Shown: in pieces, positions 1 through 10,696 of the stretch
Layout: each line of letters starts with the position of its first letter
Numbering within the stretch: position 1 is the first letter of the stretch
Assembly (NCBI GenBank): GCA_029945375.1
Contig: CM057061.1
Coordinates: forward strand, 3,100,001-3,164,000
Length of the DNA stretch: 64,000 nucleotides
Reading direction: 5' to 3'
Source of the DNA: Agaricus subrufescens
Taxonomy: Eukaryota; Basidiomycota; Agaricomycetes; Agaricales; Agaricaceae
Made by a program: the position numbers and the translations under genes
Notes under the pieces: model-generated
Told to the model about the DNA's origin: nothing
Seen by the model: only the letters and a program-made list of their open reading frames with translations
Database searches by the model: none

Positions 1-30
1 TCATCAAATGTCCACGATGTAACACATCCA

Positions 31-1705
31 GTGCCCAAACCACTAGTAATAGTAGTAAAGATAAATGGTCATCCATCGTGTGCCCTGGTAGACTCTGGAT
101 CCCTCAGTGATTTTGTCTTAAGCACACCAGTACAGCAATTGAACCTCCCTAAAGAGGAACTCGCCAAGCCATTACAAGTACAAATGGCTGTACAAGGTTC
201 ACAATCAAAAATCAATTACTGCACAAAAGTACCAATGACTTACCAAGGAATAAGCGAAAATTGATACTTTGATGTAATGAATCTTTCAAACTATGATTTG
301 ATACTGGGAACTCCATTCCTATATCAACACAGAGTTAGTTTGTGCTTGGAACCACCAGCAATAGTAATTGGAAGCGACCACAGCCTACCACTAAGGGGAC
401 CACATATAAGATTGCTTGAGTCATGAGCAACAACAGTCTATGAAGAGAATCTGCAAAAAGCACAAGAAGAACTACTAGAGTATGCAAAACCATTATGCAA
501 AGCCACTATTGATACTCCACTACCACCACTCAGGGAGATTAACCACAAAATCCCTATAGCTGGAGACCATCAAAATGCCCAGATGCACTGTTGGACCAAT
601 GGTTAGACAAAAAATGATGTTACATTGAGAGTGGAAGATGGAAATCAATGCCAGTTTCAAATGCAGTACCTATGCTCTTACTCCCCAAACCTCAAAAACC
701 TGGAGAACCACTCAAGTTAAGAACTGTTGTAGACTTAAGAGAGCAGAATGCAAACACAAGGAAACTGTCCTCACCTTTGCCAGACATAGATTCAATACTT
801 CAAAAAGTGGCAGTTGCAAAGTATCATAGCTCTATTGACCTAACCAATGCATACAAACAAATACGAGTTTGTCTGGATCATGTAAAGCATACCACCATGT
901 CAACTCCAAATGGAACAATGATAAGCTTAGTAATGCAACAAGGAGATTGCAATGCCTCTGCTACATTTCAGATGATAATGATGAGTATATTTGGTCCATA
1001 CTTTGGAAAATTCCTGGAAATTTACCTTGATGATGGATTCATCTTCTCGGAGACACTCAAAGAACATAAATGACATGTAAAGTTAACCTTGAGCCTACTC
1101 AAATGAAACAAGTTTTTCATAAGTAAAAAGAAGTTACACTTCTTACAAAAAGAGTTGAAGATCCTCAGACGTGTTGTAGCTAATGGCGGGATACAAATGG
1201 ATAGTAACAAAGTCAATGCACTATGCAACTGGAAGACTCCGACTAACAGAGATCTACTGCAAGGTTCCTAGGATAAGCAGGATACCTTGCAGATGACATA
1301 GATCACATATGAATACCTATGGGCATATTAAGTGAGCTTACCAGAGACACAGTACCTTTCTGATGGGAATACACTCACCAATGAGCATTGGAGAAAATCA
1401 AAGCGAAAGTGATGAGCTGCAAAAGACACTTCAGGAGACCTCTACAATATGGACCGCTTGCCCCTCCAATCAACATGGTAACCAATGGTTGTGTGACAGG
1501 AATCACAGGAGTTGTAAGTCAGGGGGAAGACTGGAAATGCGCTGAGGTTGCAGCATTCTACTCTGCTAAGTTGAACCCAGCCCAACAAAACTACCCAGTC
1601 CATGAAATCAAGATGCTTGCTGGACTAGAGACTATGATGAGACACAAAGATATCCTTCAGGGGTCTCACTTTCAGTGGTTTACAGACCACAAGGGTCTGA
1701 TAAAT
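31..1705 (+). pseudogene. gypsy protease, reverse transcriptase and RNase H (broken)
   Basis: The retropepsin motif VDSGS lies near 90-105, followed by the YDLILGTPF block near 293-320. RT follows from about 575 in another frame, with LLLPKP, LRTVVDLRE, SSIDLTNAYKQIR and the catalytic box YLDDG near 1022-1036 (YxDD form). The RT thumb and RNase H run from about 1230 in a third frame and end at WFTDHKGLIN at 1705, where the solo LTR interrupts. Stops at 262, 424, 615, 1071, 1104, 1310, 1361 and 1382 are all TGA; one TAA lies at 1274. Several fall where the family has Arg (before YFDV, in the FRW box, in QRAF). The product would have copied RNA to DNA in virus-like particles. Confidence 0.9.
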
Positions 1706-2352
1706 TGTTATATCCCATTTCCAGAACTTTCCGATCATTCCCGACGTTTCCTTTTCTATCTAGAACGTTCCATTTCCATTTCCAGTATGTTCCAAGGTAT
1801 CCCGCTGTCAAGTTTCCTTTCGATGGGATCTGCTCAGGACCATTGTCTTTTGGGTTCCTTTAATTGGTAAGTCTGCTTCCCGGAACCGGTAGTGGTTGGC
1901 CGGTTATGCCGTAGTTCCCTTTCTGGAACTACAGTTGCACTCCCGTGGTCACTCTACAACCAACGCAATGCGGGCCGTAACTTTCCAATGGCCAACGCGA
2001 CTGTATCCGGATCAGTACTCATTCCTATTGCGATGCGATTGCTATATCTCTATTCCGATTCCTATTTCTATTTTCCGGAACTATTCCTTTTCCGTAATTT
2101 ACTCCTGTATACCTTCGTATATAAGTTCCGCATTCCTGTATCTATTCCTCAGTCTGAAATCGACTTAGATTCTATTCCCTCTCGATTCCTATCCTTCCGC
2201 TAAGCGTTCCGCAACTCGCATTCTATTCCGCTATCGCTCTCTAGGCATCCGGAACCCGCTGGAGGGCACAGTGCGCCTTCACATCGCTGAGGCCAATGCC
2301 TATCCCCAGAACGGAACCGCCTAGTTCTGACTCTGCGGTCGTAGTCTTAACA
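1706..2352. mobile_element. Solo LTR inserted in gypsy RNase H/linker
   Basis: The 647-bp block starts TGTTATATCC and ends CTTAACA, and is flanked by a perfect 5-bp direct repeat TAAAT (1701-1705 and 2353-2357). Excising it with one TSD copy rejoins the host gypsy reading frame exactly, so the borders are certain. The inside is pyrimidine and TTCC rich with no coding potential. It is the product of LTR-LTR recombination after insertion. The source family is not otherwise present in the window. Transcription orientation cannot be decided from the ends alone. Confidence 0.9.
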
Positions 2353-2457
2353 TAAATCTATACTGACAGCGCAATCTCTCTCCTCGCCAAGCAAGGTGGA
2401 TGGAGAAGTTATATCAATTTTACTTCAGCATTGAATATGTGCCGGGGACTGAGAACA
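2353..2457 (+). pseudogene. gypsy RNase H to integrase linker fragment
   Basis: This short piece of the host gypsy element lies between the two insertions. In frame it gives the RNase H tail QARWMEK and the typical EYVPGTEN block found just before the integrase in gypsy elements. A TGA stop lies at 2364-2366. The frame is interrupted again after the AAC Asn codon by the TA-flanked element and resumes at 4040 with LSDALSQ. Confidence 0.88.
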
Positions 2458-2459
2458 TA

Positions 2460-2822
2460 CAGTGGGGGATAAAACTGTTCCAATGTTTTGTACCTTTGCA
2501 AAGAATGCTATATACCAGTGCAGATAAAATGTTCAAAATCTTGAGGATATTTATGAATATACCTTAGTATCTAAGCTACCATTGTGTGATGTTATGTGGC
2601 TGTACAGTTATTATTGGTCATTATATAATACTTTTAAGTCAGAGCATCATTGGAACAGTTTTGTCCCTGTACATTGAAAATACAGAATTGGCTACTTATC
2701 AAGGCAGAGGATGCTATTTTCTGGCTATCAAAGCTACAAATGATAGATTTGGTATTGATGCCATCAATATCTGATCAAATGCTGCTGATATAATATCAGA
2801 AATCATCTATATGCTACTATAA
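2460..2822 (+). repeat. Left long terminal inverted repeat
   Basis: This is the inverted counterpart of 3676-4037. It also carries an internal inverted copy of its own tip: the ATTGGAACAGTTTTGTCCC-type segment at about 2649-2671 mirrors the outer end at 2460-2485. The first about 212 bp of the arm is therefore itself a small hairpin unit. Confidence 0.85.
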
Positions 2823-3675
2823 AGATTAGATACTTTGTTAAGTAGTAAATCTTTAATCTCTAGCTTATTATTACATTGTCTTCAAGGCTTGTGATGTCAT
2901 TTATATTAAAACAGTTATCTAAGTACAATAATATACTGGATTATGTAATTTATGCCATTTAAAGACTTATTTGCTGACATAAATATGATCATCCTTAGGT
3001 AGAAATATACTTTTATCTATTTTTTGCACACAAACAACCCACTTGCTGGAAAGCTGATTGTTTCAATTAATACTATAAATGTTAGTGCTTATGTAACAAT
3101 CAATCAAAGAGCAAACAAAAGCTTTGACCTTCCTCCACAAGCCTGTATTTACATAAATATATAGTAGACTCTAGAAAGTATCTGTAAAAGTGCACCAGGG
3201 CTTGTTTCTGATGACTAATCAAGATACAAATAGGCTCAGAATATTGAGAATAATAGATTATAATTATATGTAACTGAAAACAATATGCTGATGGAAGTGT
3301 AAGAGCTTTACAAGCAGAGGGTAAAAAGTGTTAGTGTGTATAAATGAAAGAAATTGTACTGTAAGATTGCATAGAATGGGCAAGAGCTCAAATAACTACT
3401 AAACATGAAGTATTATTGAATGTTAATCTTTTCAGATATATTTTGGAATTTTCACATGATTCAATCCTAGAGTATTATAGGTAGAATATATCAAGTACAA
3501 GCTTAACAAATGTGATATAGCAGCAAATCAACTTTAAAATAGTATGGATTGCCTAAAATTAGATATTGTTGAGTTTAACCAGTCTCTTAATATGAGTTTT
3601 GCCAAAATACAGTAAATAAATATCAATAGTGAGGTAAAAGTTAATAAATTTCTACCTAATAGATTATTACATCTA

Positions 3676-4037
3676 TAGAGCAGCATATAGATGGATTCTG
3701 ATATCATATCAGCAGCATTTGATCAGATATTGATGGCATCAATACCAACTCTACCATTTGTAGCTTTGATAGCCAGAAAATAGTATCCTCTGCCTTGATA
3801 AGTAGCCAATTCTGTATTTTCAATGTACAGGGACAAAACCATTCCAATGATGCTCTGACTTAAAATGATTATATAATGACCAATAATAACTGTACAGCCA
3901 CATAACATCACACAATGGTAGCTTAGATACTAAGGTATATTCATAAATATCCTCAGGATTTCAAACATTTTATGTGCACTTGTATATAGCATTCTTTGCA
4001 AAGGTACAAAACATTGGAACGGTTTTGTCCCCCACTG
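3676..4037 (-). repeat. Right long terminal inverted repeat
   Basis: This is the reverse complement of 2460-2822 with scattered substitutions, several of them CA/TG alternatives. The internal inverted copy of the tip is present here too (from 3826). The 62-codon open frame seen in both arms is simply the repeat and shows no sign of being a gene. Confidence 0.85.
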
Positions 4038-4039
4038 TA

Positions 4040-7000
4040 CTGTCGGATGCCCTATCACAAGTCTATTCAAATGAAAAATTGGGTACAGTTAGAGCAAGAA
4101 GCGAAAACACATATCATGACATAATAGACAAGGATGGACCTCATGCACCTGAGGTCACCCAACCCATTCTAGTAGCCTTGGAAGCAAAAGTATCATTGCT
4201 GTCTTCAGGAAGAGGCCACATACATTGTCAACAGGGGAACTGCCTGGAGGGTGCAAGTGCAAGTGCTCACATAGAAGCAAACAATGTCGATGTTTGTCGC
4301 TCCTCACAATTGGCAAATAAGACTACTCACAATATTTACCTTCTGAGGGAAGGTCAGGAGGGTGGGAATACTGGTAAATCAAAAAAGGACATCAGAAAAG
4401 AAAAAACGTCCACAAAACAGGATACAGGCAATGGAAACCAGAGACTCACCATCTGAATCCCAGCCAGAAATAAGGATAAGGAAGTCAGGAAGGATAAGCC
4501 AGAAGAGTCAATGGAGACAAGAGAAACCACAAACAAGAGATGTTTGACAGAATGTTCTAGACCATTACACATTGATAGGAACCAACACAACGGAAATGAA
4601 ATTGTCACACCAGCAAACCTGACCTTGTCACTAATAGATGGCATCGATATTGTCAAAACCATACAAAACAATTATACCAGTGACGACACATTCAGAACTG
4701 TGATTGAAAACCAAGAGAACATAAGAACTTCTCTTATTGAGATCAATTACTGTACATCAAATTTGAAAACTCAGAATCCCTGTGCATACCAGACATCACA
4801 GTCAAGAATAGAAAAATACACGAAGTACTCATATCTGAAGCACACACACTACTAGCTCATTTAGGCCCGAGAAAAACATTGCTATTCTTACGAGACCATG
4901 TCTGGTGGAAAGGTATGGCAAAAGGCGCATTGAAGTTCTGTGAAACATATATAATGTGCAAAAGATCCAAACCTTCGAACCAAAAACTGTATGGACTCCT
5001 GAACCTGCTGAAAACTCCACAACAACCCTGGGAAAGCATAGGTATAGACTTTGTGGGACCCCTACCAGAATCAGCAAACAGAAATGGAAAATTTGACACT
5101 ATTACAGTAATAATTGACAGGTTAACAGGAATGGTACACCTTGTCCCCAGCAAACAGACCTTCAACACTCATGAAGTAGCTGAATTATTATTTGCAGAAG
5201 TCTACAGACTACATGGGTTACCTAAGATGATTATAAGTGATTGTGACTCATTGTTCAACAGCATGTTGTGGAAACACCTACATAGCCTCATAGGAACTAA
5301 ACTTCATATGTCCAGTGCATACCATCCCGAATTGGACGGAGCAACAGAACAAGCAAATTGCACTATTACCCAGATGCTCAGGCAGTGTATCTCAAGCAAT
5401 CAGAAAGACTGGGTATCTCAGCTCCCTGCTGTTGAATTTGCAATAAATTCAGCACAGTCTGAAGTAACAGGTTATGCACCATTCCCTTTGAATTATGGAC
5501 ACATGCCAAGGATGTTCCTGTGGGACTCAGGAAAAAGGAATGAGTACCCGGGAATATCAAAGTTCGCCAAAAATTTGAAAATTGCCATAATGGATGCTCA
5601 TGACAGTATCTTGTCCCATCGGGTAAAAGAAATTTGTAACGCAAACAAAAAATGACTCCCATCTCCATTTGAAGTCAGAGATTTAGTCTACATGTCCAGC
5701 AAGAACATGACCATTCCCAAAGGATCAGCTCGAAAGTTCTTTCCCAAATATGTGGGGCCCTACCCCATCATTCAAAGCTTCAAAAACGATGCATATCAAA
5801 TTGGCATATCCAAAAATCTCAAACAGAGAGGTATACATGATGTGTTGCATGCCTCCCTGTTACACATACATATGCCAAATGACAACAGACTGTTTCCCAA
5901 TTGCATGGACTCTGTAATTTGGGAAACAGATGATGCTGGTCAAGAATGGTCAGTATTGCAAGTCAAGTCCCACTCTGGTTCACGATGTAATGCATTGTTT
6001 GAAATAGAATGGAAATCAGGAGATGTCACTTGGTTGCCCTATTACAAAATTGAGCATCTAACCACTCTACAGCAATATCTGGAAGCATGTGGAATAGAGA
6101 GCATCGATGAATTGGCCCATAAGGAAAGGAGATCCACAGAAATGGACGAACAGATTGAACTAGGATCTGTAAACCTGGTAGATATAACCAATGAGTATAA
6201 AGACACTTGTCTATCCGTCAGCACTAACCATATCTCTCTTCCAACAGTTACTGCATCCTACTCCAACAATGTTCTCATGCCAAAAATCAACTGGCGTGCC
6301 TCTTGTTCTCTAATCCAGAACTTGAAAACCAACTTCCCTTTCATCTATGCAAATGAGCTGGCAATATGGGTCACACCTGTCAATTGACACTTCTCCCCAG
6401 CTCTCATGTGTTCTTACAATCAGTTCAATGCTCATCTCCACAATCGCAAATACAATGCAAATGAACCTATTGGTTATTCCACCTTCACTCACATTTTCAA
6501 CCATCACAAAAACATGCCATTTGGGTACACTTATTGGAACAATGCAACCTCTAGTTGGATCACACCTCCCAATCATCATCACATCTCATATGAAGATCTC
6601 AACCTCTTGGACTTCGCTCTTGCCATACCTCCTTCCAAAAACAACGCCCTCATGGAAATGGGACTCACTGATGTCAATGGACACACTAGCCATGATATGT
6701 TCATAAACATGACTCAGGCTATCATCAATAATGCAATCAAAGGAGAATCACAAGTTGGATATGGACCTGTTAGGAATCAGGGTAGTTGCTCAAATTGGAG
6801 AGGGTACTTCAAACCCTATGACAGGAAACTCAAGCAAGAACATGTTGATGATGAGACCATCCTATCTATCATTGCTAAACCATCTCTTCCCTCTCCATCC
6901 ATACTGACTCCCCCTTTGATGAATACATCGAACCCCCTGAACAATTTCGACTTGTTGATGGGCGGAACCAATGAAGACTATGCCACTATGGAATTCAACA

Positions 7001-7092
7001 ATTATGAAGCATTCCCCATGCATCAGCAAAAAATCAAATCAGTGATCTTTTGTGATGGTCGTGATTGGTGTGTGTGCTGTACAATCACATAG
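4040..7092 (+). pseudogene. gypsy integrase and chromo-like C-terminal region (broken)
   Basis: The segment begins with LSDALSQVYSNE, the block preceding integrase. The integrase proper (about 4850-5655) shows a zinc-binding remnant (H...CETYIMCKRSK) and the core with GIDFVGPLP, the middle Asp region IISDCD and AYHPELDGATEQ. It continues through TGA stops at 5653 and 6385 in one frame, with KYVGPYPI and a chromo-like segment FEIEWKSGDVTWLPY near 6000-6050, which would tether integration to chromatin. The tail (6406-7092) is a gypsy C-terminal extension of unknown role. A frameshift lies near 4855-4879. The last codons run into the presumed Plavaka end. Confidence 0.88.
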
Positions 7093-7289
7093 GTCACAAT
7101 GTCACAAAACTGTCACCATTAATATCACATTGTGTACAAATGTCACCACAAGCACACCAATCACACCACATGTCACACTCTTTGCAGGAGACCTGGACTT
7201 GGAGTCAGGCTCTCCCACAAATCGGTACTCAACAAAGTTAGAGAAATTTATAGATGCTTTTAGTATGACCTAAGAAACACTAGTTACAC

Positions 7290-10200
7290 AGTAATTCATG
7301 TGTATGATGGTCTATGTACTGGTTTACATAAAAGGCCTGAAAGGCATCAAGAGTCTGCTCATAATGAAAGCCATCTGGCATAGCTTGAGAGCCAAATACA
7401 GGCATGAGGTGAGCAGCCCATAGCAAACAATCAAGATGTATGACCGACATAAAAGGTCACTTATGTACTCCTTGTAAATCTGGCTCAACAATCCAAAGCC
7501 CTGTGTTAGCATCTCGAGTCCTTTGTGCTTTGTTGAACCATTCTACTAGAGCACAGGGATAGAACATGCCAGCATGTTTGAATGAAAACAGTAATCAGAG
7601 ACGTACTACACTCAGGCCATCAAAGCCAGCCTGGTTTTGATCTTCCACCACAAAAGCACAGTCCCAGTGATGACCAGTATGACGCCAGTGGGGTGTACAC
7701 CAAATTTGTTCTCTATACATGCCAAACAAGCCTGAAGGATCTGAAGGGGCAAAAAATGTAGCAACAGCAGAATGATATACTGAGATTGGACAGTCAATCT
7801 CAGGGAGGCGATGAGAAGGCACTGATTGTGCAGGAAAATGTGCAGAAGGAAAGAGTTGGTCATAGAGAAAGCATTGAGCAAGGGTTGAAAGGTTAGGTAC
7901 TTTGATGTGGGCACCCAACATTTCTAGATTATGGGGGTAGCCCTTTGCTGAACACCAATTGCATTAGAACATTGTAATCTCAGATTAAAACCAAAAAAAA
8001 AACATGCCTGGATGGTGAGCCAAGACCATGCTCCCATTCACTAAATCATCTACTGGTCCAGCATCCTCTTCAGCCTCTTTATCCTCCTTCGAAACCATAC
8101 TGTGAAAAGGTGTTATCATGTTCTGAGTCACTAAATGCACATGTAGCGCATGTAGCTTATCCAATCTTTGGTTTGTTTGTAGCATTTGACCAAGGGCATT
8201 GTAACAATTTGAATGTTGCCAGGGTTTCTTGACTGCTGTAATGTGACGTGACTCTGTTATCAATGAGCAAAGACCCCCAGGTGCTCCAAAATCTTCTATT
8301 AAAGTTTGATAGTGTACTAAAGAATGTTGTCGAGGAAGGGAGAAACCTTTCAGGCGTACACCAGTCTCCCAAAATACTTTGCAAAGTTGGTGAAAAGATT
8401 TGAGGGTTTCATCAAGCTGATCCAAGGTGGTCAGGGTAAAACAAGGCCGACGAGCTATGTAACAGAATTCAAGAAAAGAGGCCAGGGTGCAAATGATCTT
8501 GGAGGGGACATAGCCTACATGGGCTAGTAGATACACCTTTGATAGCACTTTAGCAATATAAAAGATTTGATTTACAATACATAGCCTAGTTTCATGAGGG
8601 CCTTGGAGTCATTCCCAGTCCACTGTTTGAATCTCCGGCCATCTGGAAACCTTTGGAGCCCAGGAAATGCTGGTGCAGCTGCTATCCTATGATCTAGTCA
8701 GCTGTCAGATAGAACAATACAGACTTTTCTCGCTAACCATTTATCTATATCGTCCATTATCACAGAAGCCCTCACTTTCCCTTCTTTCAATTCTAAATAT
8801 TCTCCAATCCAAGTGACAAGGTGATCCTTAAATGTTCCTTTGATGACCTGGTGTAATAGGCCGGGTGTGAGCATGGCATGAATGCCAGCTCGTGGAAAAT
8901 TGGAGGTGAATGGCTAAGCATGAAATTAAGCCCACAATCCAAGATGTCATAGTGCTGGAAATGTACCACTATCTAGCTGTCCAGCCCATATTCATCCCAT
9001 AGTAGAGTGGGATCATCCTTAAAAAGATGAGATAACAAGTCATTATGCTGTGCCCCTGAGGGAGAGCATGAGGAGTATCATCTAGTTGATCCAGTAAAGC
9101 TGTACATCTGAAGATATGAGCCACAAAAATGATCACCCATGGCAACAACACATACTTGGCACACCATCCTTGAACAATCCCAGCCAGGACGACTTGCTCG
9201 GGATAATCACCAATAAAAGCTGCAAAGTCATAGATCACCTGTCACTGCTGACCATCAGGACATAGGCAGATAACAGGTGTCAACATGGCTGGTTGGATTG
9301 ATAGGAAGACTGCAGACAACACTTGATGAAACAATTGTTTCTTGAATGTTTGATATTCCATGTCATTGTCATGTTTTCAGTCATCTGGAACAAAGATGAT
9401 GTTCAAACGGGTGTGGTAGTAAGGTAGAGACACACATACTCTTAGGAATGGGGAAAAAAATAAAAGGAACCACACCATTGTGATGCACTTGGCAAACATT
9501 GTTGTGGATATTCCCAATTGAGATATATCCTGGATGGTACTCTACATGGCCTGTGGCTACAGAAACAGTTGTTTTGTCTGTACCACAGATTATTGGACAG
9601 TAGAGAGCACCTGCAGTTGAGGGATTGTTTGCATAAATCTTAGACTTGTTCAACATCAGTAGGCTTCCCCCTGTCTTAGATACATATCATGACTTACAGA
9701 CTGCTGCTATGCATAATTCCCTGACATGACATTACTCCATACACATTCTCCTTTAAGATCCAATTCAACATATGGTGCATAGTCAAATTCTCTGTCGAAA
9801 TCTCGATTCTGAAGCATTAATTTGAGAATCGTATCTGGGTCTTGGTACCAAATCACATATTCTTTCTTCTTCCAACTTGGTGTGGTCTGTTTGTTGTAAG
9901 GAACACTGGCCTTAATACAGATCCAGGGGGCATCTCTATGTTGGATAGAGTTGATTGTTCCATACATGTGCTGAGCTGAAGTGAATGGTCCTACATTGGC
10001 ATGCTGTTGCAGAAGTTCATTGTGTATGGTACACAACTTGTTGATATTCTCCACCAACATCTCAACATGTCAAAACAGAAGGTCTGCCAAGCAGAACTCT
10101 GCACCGCACTTGAATGGTGCCCAGTGATTCCCCTCACCCAGATCCAAAGGATTAGATGGCTCATCAGTGGTATATACCATACCTAAAGTGGGTATAGATG

Positions 10201-10559
10201 CAGGCCATTTGGTGGAGGGAACAGAAGAGATGCAACATGTGAAATGTACCATCAAGATGTGGGTGAGCTTTGATGTTTCTTGCATTGAGTGGCGCTGGGG
10301 GTGGGTCTGGGCCATAAGGTGTGATGGGAGGTGATAGTAAGTGTGGAGGCTGTGGGGGGGAATGAGTGTTGACATTGCCAAAAGACGCTTCATGACTGTC
10401 ATGCCCAATGCTGCCCGGTCCTGCAGAGCCTACAACGTGATTAGCACATGTGTGTATGTCACATACATGTTTTGTTAGCCCTTTCCCACTGTGACAAATC
10501 TTTGGGCAGCCAGGAAATTGACAATGCAATCGTAGTGTCGCAGGGTGATGAGGTGGCAT
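7290..10559 (-). pseudogene. Plavaka-family transposase (broken)
   Basis: The start is probably at 10559 (MPPHHPATLRLHCQ), followed by a C2H2-like finger C-x4-C-x12-H at about 10445-10530. Family blocks follow in order: WAPFKCGAEFCLADLLF (about 10075-10130), IWYQDPDTILKLMLQNRDFD (about 9790-9860), CGTDKTTVSVATGHVEYHP (about 9520-9600), AAFIGDYPEQVVLAGIVQGW (about 9170-9230), TGVRLKGFSLPRQHSLVHYQ (about 8280-8370), FGAPGGLCSLITESRH (about 8235-8290), LGQMLQTNQRLDKL (about 8150-8205) and a C-terminal AFQAFYVNQYIDHH block near 7290-7340. The pieces lie in different frames; some gaps may be introns, but several need frameshifts. It would act as a cut-and-paste transposase of the CACTA/KDZ-related group. 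Confidence 0.82.
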
Positions 10560-10696
10560 TGGGGTGAAAAGATCCCCTGAGCAAGAGAGACTGATTAAGT
10601 GTATAGTGTAGAGTGAGGAATGTTGAGCGGATAAAACCAGAAGGTAAAAATGTAGAAACATACCTGTAGCGGAAAAGTTGTTCTCCTTACCCTCCT

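Larger units (their letters stand above)
2460..4037. mobile_element. Tc1/mariner-like non-autonomous element with about 360-bp inverted repeats
   Basis: The element starts CAGTGGGGGATAAAAC and ends GTTTTGTCCCCCACTG, flanked by TA on both sides (2458-2459 and 4038-4039). With one TA left, the gypsy frame EN-I-LSDALS is restored, proving TA target duplication. The arms (about 2460-2822 and 3676-4037) are inverted copies with a small number of differences. The roughly 850-bp middle is AT-rich with no recognisable transposase. TA duplication and CAGT ends fit the Tc1/mariner superfamily; the very long arms make it foldback-like. A related right end occurs at 63549-63605. Confidence 0.88.
1..7054 (+). 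mobile_element. Ty3/gypsy LTR retrotransposon, decayed, gag and 5' LTR outside window
   Basis: Protease, reverse transcriptase, RNase H, zinc-finger integrase and chromo-like C-terminal regions follow in Ty3/gypsy order on the plus strand, but spread over three frames with frameshifts and at least 12 in-frame stops. The start of the element (gag, 5' LTR) lies left of the window. Two later insertions split it: a solo LTR at 1706-2352 and a TA-flanked element at 2460-4037. Removing both restores one frame across the RNase H/linker junction, which fixes their exact boundaries. The right end near 7054 is inferred from where Plavaka-like sequence begins; no 3' LTR was found. Clearly non-functional. 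Confidence 0.9.

Noticed and set aside
2586..2774. 62-codon ORF repeated on the other strand at 3723-3911
   Set aside because: It is the long inverted repeat itself; no codon-position bias in the differences.
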